Shown here: positions 11,961 to 22,200 of the stretch, piece after piece
How the letters are laid out: each line of letters opens with the position of its first letter
How positions within the stretch are numbered: position 1 is the first letter of the stretch
NCBI GenBank assembly: GCA_032622095.1
Contig: CP136063.1
Span: 215,777,982 to 215,841,981, forward strand
DNA: 64,000 bases
Direction of reading: 5' to 3'
DNA from: Siphonodentalium dalli
Lineage: Eukaryota; Mollusca; Scaphopoda; Gadilida; Siphonodentaliidae
The notes under the pieces: generated by a model
The model's database searches: none
What the model was told of the DNA's origin: nothing
The model's input: only the letters and a program-made list of their open reading frames with translations
Made by a program: the position numbers and the translations under genes

Positions 11961-12477
11961 ACAAAATTCTCCATTTTGATACTAAAAAATAATGGTAATG
12001 ACATCAATGTTAATATATTGATATTTTACATTGATAAAGCCATCATCAATGTGGATAAAATAATTTATCATCATAAGTGCTACATTTACAAGTAATCTTA
12101 TGATTGTGAATATGTTTATTTTAAAAGAAATGATCATTTCACCGACCAGGTGGATGAGACGCCTGGCAGATCCATTTAACACAACAAGTCTGACACTCGT
12201 CTCATTCACCGGGTCTATGAATACTGACCGATATATATATATTATATTAATATTAGTGCTGCTGCAAGAGGTGCCTGTGGGATCTGTGTCAGTTCGGTGA
12301 CTTTGTAAATGATGGATACGCACCACTGCATATACGCACCACTGCCATGTATGGCCGGTTTTGGACTGGTCTGTCCATGACCGAAAGATGGAAACCCGAA
12401 ATACAGGCAGCAGTAACAATATATGCAGAGATGAGTAATTGATTGGCAAAATTTTGGTCACAGTTTCAATTCAGTAG
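11961..12477. other. No gene seen
   Basis: AT-rich DNA. A 159-residue open frame on the minus strand has no recognisable motif and unremarkable composition, and I do not call it. Confidence 0.4.
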
Positions 12478-13190
12478 TACAGAAAGGGATCTTCCTCTCT
12501 GTCCTTCAGTTTAGATAAGAGATGTTTTTTTTATGCAAAATTTCCGGTACTTGATGTCAATGGGTAGATGTACAGTTTTGTCAAGTCTATTCCAGAGTCT
12601 TATTCCTGCGTAGAAAAAAGACTTTTTCCCATAACAACTTACATGAGGGAGGATGAATTTCAGTTTACCTGACCGGGTTTCAGATTGATCAGCCTCATTG
12701 TCCGAAACATTTATATCCCCTTCTTTATTTGATCGTTTGAAATGTTCATTAAAATATACTGGGGCTTTGCTTATCTGAGATCTTCATAACCATTGTCAAT
12801 TTCCTAAAGTTAACAGCCAATCTACTTTTAGAAATTCCGAATAGCCAATATGTGTCCTACAATTTAGATCTAAAATGTATCTTACTAGCCTATTCTGGGT
12901 TGCTTGTAATCGGATCTTTGTTCTCTGCGTTAGACTAGTGTACCAAAAGCTTGAACTATGGTCAAAATGACATTGAATAAGGGCCAAGGATAGAGTTCTT
13001 TTGCAGTATTGGTTCAGGTAAGATGCCTTTCTGTACAAGAATTTCAACTTAGAGTTTGCCTTCTGCAACATGTGTGCTGCCATTAGCTCACCATTAAGAT
13101 GGTGGTATAAAATGGCCCCGAGATATGTTACGGAGTCACTGGGTCTGATGCTCACGCCATCACAGAAAACACTCAGCTTACGTTATTGTC
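12478..13190 (-). pseudogene. 5'-truncated LINE reverse-transcriptase C-terminal region
   Basis: On the minus strand the frame reads KLSVFCDGVSIRPSDSVTYLG, AHMLQKANSKLKFLYRK and QNRLVRYIL, typical of the region after the RT catalytic core of jockey/CR1-like non-LTR elements. It breaks at about 12796 (internal deletion), resumes with APVYFNEHFKRSNKEG, and needs one more frame change before ending KFCIKKTSLI. The 5' part with the RT active site is missing. Confidence 0.75.
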
Positions 13191-13789
13191 TCTTCTATAT
13201 ACATGTATACTCAGTAGAAAACTACAAAGCACAGCACGCACGCGCGCGTGTATATAGTACACGTCAGAAGTTAAGCGGAATCTCTCTAATAATTTGATTG
13301 AGAGGGAGTTTGTGTCTATTTACAGTATAATGTTTGTTTTTGTTTCTTGTTGTTTTAAACTTATTATATACATGTGATCTAATTGTATGTTTATACATGT
13401 ATGTTAGATCTGATTTTGGCTTAATCCGGAAAACATAGCTTAATTACAAAGGAGGACACGATACCTTCGGGTACGGTACGTAGTATCTCAAGTACGAAAA
13501 CAAAATAGTTAAAAACTTCCGTGTTTTTTTTGGAAGTTAAAATCCTATCAAAAGTCACATTATTGCCTCTCATCTCCTTTGTAAGTATAACACAGTCTCT
13601 AAGCTTATTTATTTCATTATTAATCTTTCAAAAATAACAATGTCATTATCCGAAGCTGAGTGTAAGCCCTAAATTTGTTGATGACATTCCCTATATTCGT
13701 TAGTTTCGGTCTTGTCTGGTTCACTGGTATTGGAAACAACATGTATTTATCTAGCGGTTCCGTTTGGTAAATTATAAAATTTTGCAATA
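13191..13789. other. No gene seen
   Basis: Anonymous DNA; nothing recognised beyond AT-rich low complexity. Confidence 0.4.
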
Positions 13790-14102
13790 AACTTATTTTT
13801 GAGAATTGTTTTCTGCAATTACATCACTTGACCTACATTTGAAAAAATCAATATAAAATTCTAAAATAAATACACCAACTTTATAATGGAACAAGTGTCA
13901 AGCGGACCCGCCAGATAAATACCTGTTGTTTCCAATAGCACATCAAGTCACACTCAGAAGTATGTGCAACTCTGTAACTTTTGCTCCTCAGATTTTCATG
14001 AAAATTTCCATTCAAAAGTCCCATAACTATCGCGTAATAAATAAGCCGAGAAATAAATAAATAATACCTCCACTGGTTGTTGGCTATCTCCATCGCAAAT
14101 CT
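13790..14102. repeat. Dispersed repeat pair (with 16855-17090 and 33340-33426)
   Basis: 13790-14020 matches 16855-17090 (acttgaccta...gccagataaat...gtcacactcagaa). 14024-14102 matches 33340-33426 (cgcgtaataaataagccgag and gatttgcg ends). Source element not identified. Confidence 0.6.
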
Positions 14103-14448
14103 TCATATGACGTCATTATGAGTAGACAAATTAATAACACGGAGTCAATAGTGTCTACCTATATGACGCCATCTGAGTGGCGATGCAAATTGCGGAATCG
14201 ACATGCGCGTGAGTCAAATGGAATTACTGCGGGCATGTCAATAACATTGTGTATACGTGGTGAATTGTCATCGCCCGGTGAGTTATCGTCGCATGGTGAT
14301 TTGTCATAAGTACTGTTTGGCAAGTTATTATTTTGACAAAAATATAGAATTATTTATTTCTATAACTCCGTTTCTAGAGAAGGTTATTTAAAACATTTGG
14401 GATGTCCTGTGTATTCACTATAATTATTCGTTCATCCATTAGTGACAA

Positions 14449-14848
14449 TGATAAATAAATGCAGTGTTTTCGGCTGTGGCCGGATTAGTGACTCTCAATT
14501 AGGTATAATATTCTACATTCATTTCCAAACGATGTTCGTTTACGTGACATTTGGCGGGTTTTGTGTGGAAACCCTTTGCGCAAAATCAAATTATTAAAGT
14601 GGTTGCCGACGAAATGGTCCAGAATTTGTTCCATCCACTTCGAAAAAAGGTGTTTTGAGCACAGCGTGAATATACTTGGCCCCAACGACGGCTACCGACG
14701 ACAACTCAGTACTAAGAGAACCTACACCGACACTAAACAAACCGACCACCGACGAGAATGCCATGCCAAAAAAACGTCAACTCCCATAAAGAATATAAAT
14801 TTTCCCGAGCGTCCAGTCATGGGTATATCCAATCGAACCTATCGCTAA
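14449..14848 (+). pseudogene. THAP zinc-finger domain fragment with a 1-nt frameshift
   Basis: Starts MINKCSVFGCGR, the first zinc ligands of a THAP (C2CH) finger. After a single-base loss at about 14523 the frame shifts to FPNDVRLRDIWRVLCG, then WLPTKWSRICSIHFEK with the closing C and H, and CFE. The tail to 14848 is basic and unrecognised. THAP domains occur in P-element-like transposases and host proteins; with no transposase core nearby this is probably a transposon relic. Confidence 0.7.
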
Positions 14849-14992
14849 AAGGCGAATGCATATACCAAATAAAGAGCATTTAATTTTACGAGTCGGGCCT
14901 GGTTACGAATACATACCATTGCAGTTAAAGTGGGGAGTATATTGATGTAGTTAGTATATATTCATGATGACAACTATTCTAATACGAGTCCC

Positions 14993-15355
14993 CACTTTTC
15001 TTCACAATGACAATAAAGAGCGTTCCCTGTCAAGCGTATTCATAATATGGCGCGAATAAAGAGCCTTTGATAAACCGGAAATTACTATGACTTTGATTGG
15101 TAATAATATATAAAGCATTTATATCGAAAGTTCATGTATATGTATTTATAAGTATTGGTGTAATAAATAAGTCGTGTCACCACTTTCCTTCACCATGACT
15201 CAATGAAGAGCGTTCACTGTTAAACGTATTCTTCATATGGTGCGAATGAAGAGCGTTTTTATATGTGATTTCTTTTTTAAACCAGAAATTGCTATGACTT
15301 AGGCTGGTATATAAAGCATATATATCGAAAGTTAGTGTGTATGTATTTAAACATA
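14993..15355. repeat. Two diverged tandem units of about 180 bp with 'aataaagagcg' motifs
   Basis: 14993-15172 and 15178-15355 align throughout (ccactttnctt...gagcgttcnctgt...taaagcat...tatatcgaaagtt). Each unit has two copies of the (a/g)a(t/a)(a/g)aagagcg motif. Related motifs occur at 14870 and near 62173-62222. Confidence 0.7.
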
Positions 15356-16854
15356 TACATTGGATGTTCAAACGAACCACGCCAATGTTTATATCGACGT
15401 AAGCACACGCTTTTATATAAATGCTATATTGTCATCCGTAATTGACACAAAGTGGTCGATAATATATGCACAAAGCCATATATACATAGATACACTGGAA
15501 AATGGCAGTGACAAATTGGTTAGTTATCCAATAAGGATGCCGCTTTGTTATGATATTACAGGAAGTTCCCCTATCGCTATGTCATTGTCACATGTTAAAT
15601 CATGTGGCGCACTGACCGCTGATCATGTGACTTCAATCACGTGACTTAGTCTACATCATAAGATATTCGGCATTTTGCAGAATTTTTTTTTATTGATCAA
15701 ACACAAGATTATTTGGGCAAAATGGACATTTTAATTATATAATATTGGTATATTGAAAGAAAGACTTAGAAAGTACTAATTTTTTAAAATATTTTTTTAA
15801 GGTTTAACCACACCAGTCCAATATGGCCTCCGGGGATATGTTTATCAAATTTTAAAAATCTTAGAAAAGTATCAAAAACGTCACAAAATTCAAAGAAAAC
15901 AGCAATCAATTTATCATATGTAGTTAACAACACTATACTGGTAGCAGATTAAAAAATATATAGCACATAGTTACCAACCACACTCTTGACTTTGTGCACA
16001 CGTACAGACAAAACAGTCAGCTAATTCCATAAAAGAAAGTACATCAGGATTCAGGAGAACTCCATAAGAAACACTTTGTTGAGAAATCCACATTTTATAG
16101 TAACAAAACGTATATAATTTAAATTATCCAAAGCCAAGATATGTGTTGTAGCTCAACTTCACCAGAAAGCAAAAAGCTGGATTTGACTGTAATTGTGCAA
16201 GGCCAGCTTATATTTTAACATGGCCAACCTGGTCCAAATCCCAATCAAGAGATTACTCAATGAATTCCCACCAGCAATGGATACAGTCATTGCCAAATTC
16301 TGCTGTGTGATATATGGTAAATTCTGGTTGTGTCATTTCAAAATTTGATCACTCGCTTCAAAAACATGAGAATTAAATCATGTTTTGTGTTGTAATTAAT
16401 ATATGGATTTCTAAACAAAGCATTCTTGACAGAGAACTCCCCAACCAGGATTCAGTTTTTGGAAATTTCTCAACAACAGACCCTGTACGTGTGCACAAAG
16501 TCAGATTTCAGTTCGGAAGAAAGTGTCACATATTTCCAATTTCTGTCATATGTAAAGTGTTATTTACTATATATAATATATAGTTGTTTTTAGCTTCTCA
16601 TGTGAAGTTTGTGCCATTTTGTTCTCTATTTAAAAAATTACCCAAATTTGAACCAGAGTCCATATTGGAGTGCTTTGGTTAAGTCTTAAGAGGAGGTCAA
16701 GTGACCAACTTTGAATGGGGATTTCCAATCAAATCTCCCCAGCAAAAGTTATATATGAAGCAATTGTCTGGGAACTAAAGGAGCCATATCGTGAAACAGA
16801 CATAACATTTAACTGGTGGCTGGGCTTGGTAAATAGACAATTTTTGCTATAAAT
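15356..16854. other. No gene seen
   Basis: AT-rich DNA with short open frames only and no motif that I can support. Confidence 0.4.
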
Positions 16855-17090
16855 ATATTTTTGCGATTTTTGTTTTCTGGAATTACAACACTTGACCTAG
16901 TTTTGAAAAACCAATAAACAATTAAAAAATAAGTACATCAACATTCTAATGGAACAGGTTCCAAGCCGACCGCCAGATAAATGTTTATTGTATTCAATAC
17001 TGCACGAAGTCACACTCAGAAATATTTGCAACTCTGTTAATTTTTCTGAGGAGATTTGCATGGAAATGCCCATTCAAAATTTGTCACTTG
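16855..17090. repeat. Second copy of the 13790-14020 repeat
   Basis: Roughly 75-80 percent similar by eye to 13790-14020 over its whole length. Confidence 0.6.
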
Positions 17091-17096
17091 ACCTCC

Positions 17097-17945
17097 TCCT
17101 TAAGCATAGTGAAGCATAATAGTGTAATGCCATATTATGCTTAAGCATAATGCTATTACGCTTAAGCATAATTCCATTTCGCTTAAGCGTAATTGCCTCA
17201 CTCACAACTCCATTATGCTTAAGTGTAATGCCTTTAGCTCTTAAGGGTAATAGGTTCTCATAGCCTTGCTAACTTACATATAATGGTATCATCTTAGGTA
17301 AATATATGTCAAAAGTTACTAGCATCAGTAATTGGCTGCATCCATTTCAGCTCCAGGGGAGTTTTGAGATGGAAATGGAATTATGCTTAACCCTTTGGAG
17401 AGTATCTGTAACGTCATATACATGACGTCATGAGTAAATTTAATGTCAACGTCATAGCAATAATTATTAACAAGTTCGGGTCAAAAAGGTCCAATAATTT
17501 GTTTTAATTTATGTGCATTTTTTGTTTTGTGTGTTATCATAATCGATTGCACTTATACATTTGGGACATTATATTAATCAAAATAACTCCTATACAAATC
17601 ATTTATAAATCAGATGATTTATTGAAGTTATGTTTACGTAAAATAACATTTCCTGAAACGACATATATGTCGTTCTACTCGCCAAAGGGTTAAGCGTAAT
17701 GGAATTCCACTTTAGCATCAGTAATTGGCTGCTTCCATTTCAGCTCCAGGGGAGTTTTGAGATATGGAATTTGAATTATGCTTAAGCAGAATAGCCTTTA
17801 GCTTAAGTTTAATGGCATTACTCTTAAGCGTAATGGCATTATTTTTAAGCGTAATGGAAATCTGAATAATGCTTTAGTGTAATGGCATTTATGCTTAAGC
17901 ATAATGCGATTAGCCTTAAGTGTAATGCATTACTCTTCAGCATTT
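17097..17945. repeat. Degenerate 'gcttaagcgtaatggcatta' array, split by a TTAA element
   Basis: Irregular copies of ttaagc(a/g)taat with short spacers at 17097-17260 and 17690-17945. A second, longer repeat (catcagtaattggctgc...ggggagttttgagat) occurs at about 17325-17370 and 17707-17763. A family G element sits between them. Confidence 0.75.
17391..17689. mobile_element. Family G TTAA element inserted in the ttaagc array
   Basis: TTAA at 17387-17390 and 17690-17693; ends ccctttggagagta and tactcgccaaaggg. The right flank continues gcgtaatgg, so the target was an array unit gcTTAAgcgtaatgg. Confidence 0.8.
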
Positions 17946-18272
17946 TGGCTATTAAATATGAATTTGGACTCCCATGCAGCACAGGCCTTTTAAACTGATT
18001 ATTGAGTGATAATACCGGTATATACATTTTAAATTTAATTAGTCCACTTAAACTAAGGTATGGGAAAGGTATATAATATAAATTACCAGGGTGTTTACAG
18101 AACAGGTTCCTCTATTTTTGAAGAAACATATACCTTTGACAGAATCAATGTATCTCATCTGTATCATGTCTTTTATTCAACAAATATTACCTATTCAGCC
18201 ACTAACAGCTCCTGTCTACCAGAATATAGTCAAGTGAAAAATGAAATGTAAATTGAAAACGGGTCGCTTTAA

Positions 18273-18452
18273 CCCTTTGAGTGCCAGGGGCCGATCTCAT
18301 CGGCCCTAAACCTACAAAATAAGTCTGTTAAAGAATATAAGAATAAATTATTAAAATTGTAAAAAAAAAAAAAAAAATTGTTAGGCCAATGCATTCTCTT
18401 ATATATGCGAGGCGACCTATGGTCGACTCGCATATATAAGAGAATGCATTGG
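18273..18452. mobile_element. Family B element, one end missing
   Basis: TTAA at 18269-18272, end ccctttgagtgccagg followed by a ccgatctcatcgg palindrome, an A17 run, and a hairpin of ctcttatatatgcgag type. It breaks off after gcattgg. Confidence 0.75.
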
Positions 18453-18890
18453 ATCATATATTTAATATCTCCACTTTTCGAAGAAAAACGGGGGGTATAT
18501 TGAATTGACTTTGTCCGTGTCTGTCCATCCAGGCATATACATGTATCTCAGCCATGGGTGATCGGATATGAATGAAATTTGGTAAGAAGGTTCGAAAAGT
18601 TTCAAAAGTGGTGGAAACTTATGTTGTTCACTTTTTTCCGTTTTAGAGTTATACTTTGTTCATCTGGAAATAGTATTTTTTTTTATACATCCAGCAGATA
18701 TCTCAGTCATGTGTTATCGGATCAGCCAATCTGGATGAGATTTGGTCTGGGGGCCGCCTTCATGGCTGCTTTCAAAGAAGTGCACAATGGCATTGTTTGC
18801 ATTTTCAATTCTAGAGTTATCCTCCTTTGTTTATTTTAAATTTTGTTACAGTCCTGCCCATGTTTTAATTTGACACATTGGGGTTATGCC
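18453..18890. other. Intronic boilerplate repeat, no gene
   Basis: Diverged tandem pieces containing 'atctcagccatgggtgatcgg' and 'gaaatttggt'. Similar text recurs at 22840-22976 and 24110-24330. Confidence 0.45.
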
Positions 18891-18891
18891 A

Positions 18892-19104
18892 GAGTAATGC
18901 CCTAATTAATCGACTCCATAACCACAGCAGAATTATGGGTCATTTTTCAGGATTTAGTCGGAAATATGGCTTGTTGCCATTCATCGGAAAGCTCTCGGGG
19001 AGAGCGTTCCGATGAATGGCAACAAGCCATATTTCCGACTAAATCCTTAAAAATTACCCATAATTCTGCTGTGGTTATGGAGTCGATTAATTAGGGCATT
19101 ACTG
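18892..19104. mobile_element. Family C foldback MITE just before IKK exon 1
   Basis: Arms agagtaatgccctaa ... ttagggcattactg with TA after 19104. Near-perfect foldback of about 213 bp. It ends 39 nt before the inferred exon start. Confidence 0.85.
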
Positions 19105-19143
19105 TAGCACCCGAGGTGAAACTACTTTTTTTTGTCATTGTAG

Positions 19144-19260
19144 TACTCTGGTGTCATGGATTCCAAAAAAGGTGAGAGAGTAGAGAAGAAAGTAGAATGG
19201 GTGAAGATAAAGATTCTAGGCAGTGGAGGATTTGGTTCAGTTCATCTCTGGAGACATGAA
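19144..19260 (+). CDS. IKK: IKK coding exon 1 (12 nt 5' UTR plus residues 1-35)
   Basis: The coding part starts at the ATG at 19156 and ends in GAA before a gtaagc donor. It encodes the kinase N-terminus with the glycine loop GSGGFG. A T-rich tract ending in attgtag lies just before 19144, so the ATG exon probably begins there and an untranslated exon lies upstream. The first ATG after this acceptor opens the kinase frame, which supports the start. Confidence 0.9.
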
Positions 19261-22200
19261 GTAAGCCAAAATGCATGGAGCTGTGATTAAAGATGCCCCA
19301 TTATGCAGCACAATATTGACTCAAGTTATACTGACTACGCTATCAAAACATATATCGTGATATGACTAAATACCATGGATCATTTTATTTGTCAAAAATC
19401 TTCTCAATAATTTCACATTCGGTGGAAAGATTATTATTCTTCATTATTTGAAGAAATGTGTTCAGTCATTTTTTAACCAAGGCAAATTTCAGAGCTTGCC
19501 AATGTTTTTGTGTAAAATTGAAACAAATTGCTGAAGACATTGTCTTAATGTCATGTTGTGGAAGTCTGTAGACAGCAACAATTCATTGTTGCATGCCAAG
19601 GAATACTGAGGTAAAATGTATTATCTTGATAATCGGCAATTTTAATCCAGACCTAACCAAAGTCTGCCATGTTAAATTTGATAATCGACCAAGTTCCAAT
19701 TGTAAAGTGAAGTTATATGTGTAGAACTATGCGCATCCTATGTTTTTTTAGCTGAGGAAAAAATTCTGGCCTAGGAAATTGTTTAGCCTTGCCAAATTTC
19801 TGTTATTTCTATAACTCCTACCCATGAGCCCATCAATAGAAGGTTTTGGTGGTCAGATATTGAGGAAGATATAATGGGCTCGTAAAAATTGCAATGATCA
19901 TCTCTGATAAAATGCATCCACGTTTTCTATTTCCAAAAGTTGTAAATAATAATGAGCCTTCTCAAATATGATCTTTTATATTGATTGATTGGTTGGGGTT
20001 TAATGTTGCTTTCAGCAACTAGTTTATTGCCACTTTTAGTGGTGGAGGAAATCCGCACACTTATGGCTAATCTAACAGAGATTTCAATGGCTGATAAACT
20101 CATCGACCATGTGTGGCAAACGACCGGCCAATGGCCAGTAACTGGCAACTCCACCAGATAATGATTTTGAGGTAAAAAGTCCACGATTGATGAACCCTTA
20201 TCGCCAGCGCTGGAAGGCGAAACAACTTGGAGTTGTACCCCTAACCGATTGACCACCGAGGCCCCCATTTTAAACATAAAACTGATGGATGATCTTGTGG
20301 ACTTTTGTGTTGCCTGTGCCATACAAATAATTCTGATTGCAAAGTTCTTGTCAAATCAGACCGTGCATCTTTAAAATGGATATGGCACTTACACCATAAC
20401 TAAGCATCTACTATATGTTCAAAACTGTTGAAGTAGTCATATGTTAAAAGCCTGTCACTGAAAAATACCCAGATGCCATGTTCCCGAGGGCTTGAAGCTT
20501 TTCTGCACATGTGTGCCTGTTGAATGGAAAGATGTTGGTGGCACATGGAGTAAATGGTGTTTTTACTTGCCATCGCAACTAAACAAATTAAACAGAATCA
20601 TCTTCATACATAAACTGTAAACTAGATAAATAGATAGATAGTTAGTTTATTGTCATAAATTCAACATGAAAAATTGACAAATTTGGACAATTACAATTTT
20701 TCATTTATAACAAACAAAAAACACAAGCAGATTGTTGTATATAATTTGACAATATGTCATGATGACAGCGATATCCAATAGAGTGATGCTCCTGGGTGAT
20801 GCAATATACTGGAATTATGAAGGAGGGCATGTGCCTGCAAGTTTTAACTGCCGCTTTGCAAATGCAGAGTCAATAAATGTCACTATTTTCAGTGAAGTCA
20901 TTATCAAATTGTGACAGGAAAGCCAATTATAACATGAAGTCGGTTAAAGTGGCGCAATTTTGGCAAGATACATAGTTAATGTGAAGAAAAATTCTCGATT
21001 GCAATTCGGAATAGGAAGGACCATTAAATAGAAAGTGGATTTCATCTTCAACGCCATTTGCACATGCTGGGCATATACGTATATCCCTATATGAGTACAT
21101 AACATGTATATAACTTCAGATTACATGAAAATGCCTGCTCAGACCAAGCCTGCAAATAGGGTGTCTGTTGTTTACAGAAAGAGGTCCCCAGAGGGTGAAT
21201 TTAGTGATGCTATCCCTCAATTATTATTCAAACATGTATTTACAGTAATGCCCTAAATAATTGACTCCTTAACCACAGCAGAATTATGGGTAATTTTTCA
21301 GGATTTAGTCGGAAATATGGTTTGTTGCCATTCATAGGAAAGCTCTCACTAATATGGCTTTTTGCCATTCATTGGAAAGCTCTCAGTGAGAGCTTTCCTA
21401 TGAATGGCAACAAACCATATTTCCGACTAAATCCTGAAAAATTACCCATAATTCTGCTGTGGTTAAGGAGTCGATTATTTATGGCATTACTGTACATTAT
21501 TTATTCCATAGTTTTCCGGAGAGCAGATTGCTCTAAAGAAATGTCGAGTCCAGAGTGAAATGACGGAGAAGCACAAACATCGTTGGCAGATGGAGGTTGA
21601 TATCATGAAGCGACTTACTCACAACAATGTAGTGTCAGCCAGGGAAGTACCTGATGCATTAGATGTCGACTCCAATCAATTACCATTACTCGCTATGGAA
21701 TATTGTAACTTGGGTGATATGCGTAAGGTGAGATATTTTATTGCATACTCATTCGATTATTTTTTTGCAAAGTACAGCAAAATCAAGAATATTTCATAAC
21801 GTTCAAAAAAATGTTTAAAAAAATGTTGTATTGTCCTTGAACAATAGAACCAATCATGTCAACAACGTTATTGTAACAGAAAATGTTTTCAATAAATTAT
21901 GAGGTATAGTATACATAAAGCAGACGTTTGTTCAATTGAATAAAACAATATCGACCTAATTTTCTGTACATTACAAGCTACAGTCTTCAGAGTGTGCAAT
22001 AAACATAGAACAACACAGTTGTGTGAACATATTAATGTTATTGCACTCGTTGTTATGCCACTAGGTAAAGCTCAAACCAATGGTTCTCGTTTTACCATCT
22101 CATCACAACAAACTCGTGCAATAACGTTAACCAGTTCACACACTTGTGTTGTCATATCTATATATTGCAGACTTTAAAAAAACCTGCCAATTAAAAAACA

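Noticed and set aside
11982-12461. 159-codon minus-strand open frame, the longest in the window
   Set aside because: No recognisable domain and AT-rich composition like the surroundings. It does not join to a neighbour.
17097-17945. CRISPR-like array
   Set aside because: The repeats are short, irregular and degenerate with no constant spacer length, and the genome is eukaryotic.
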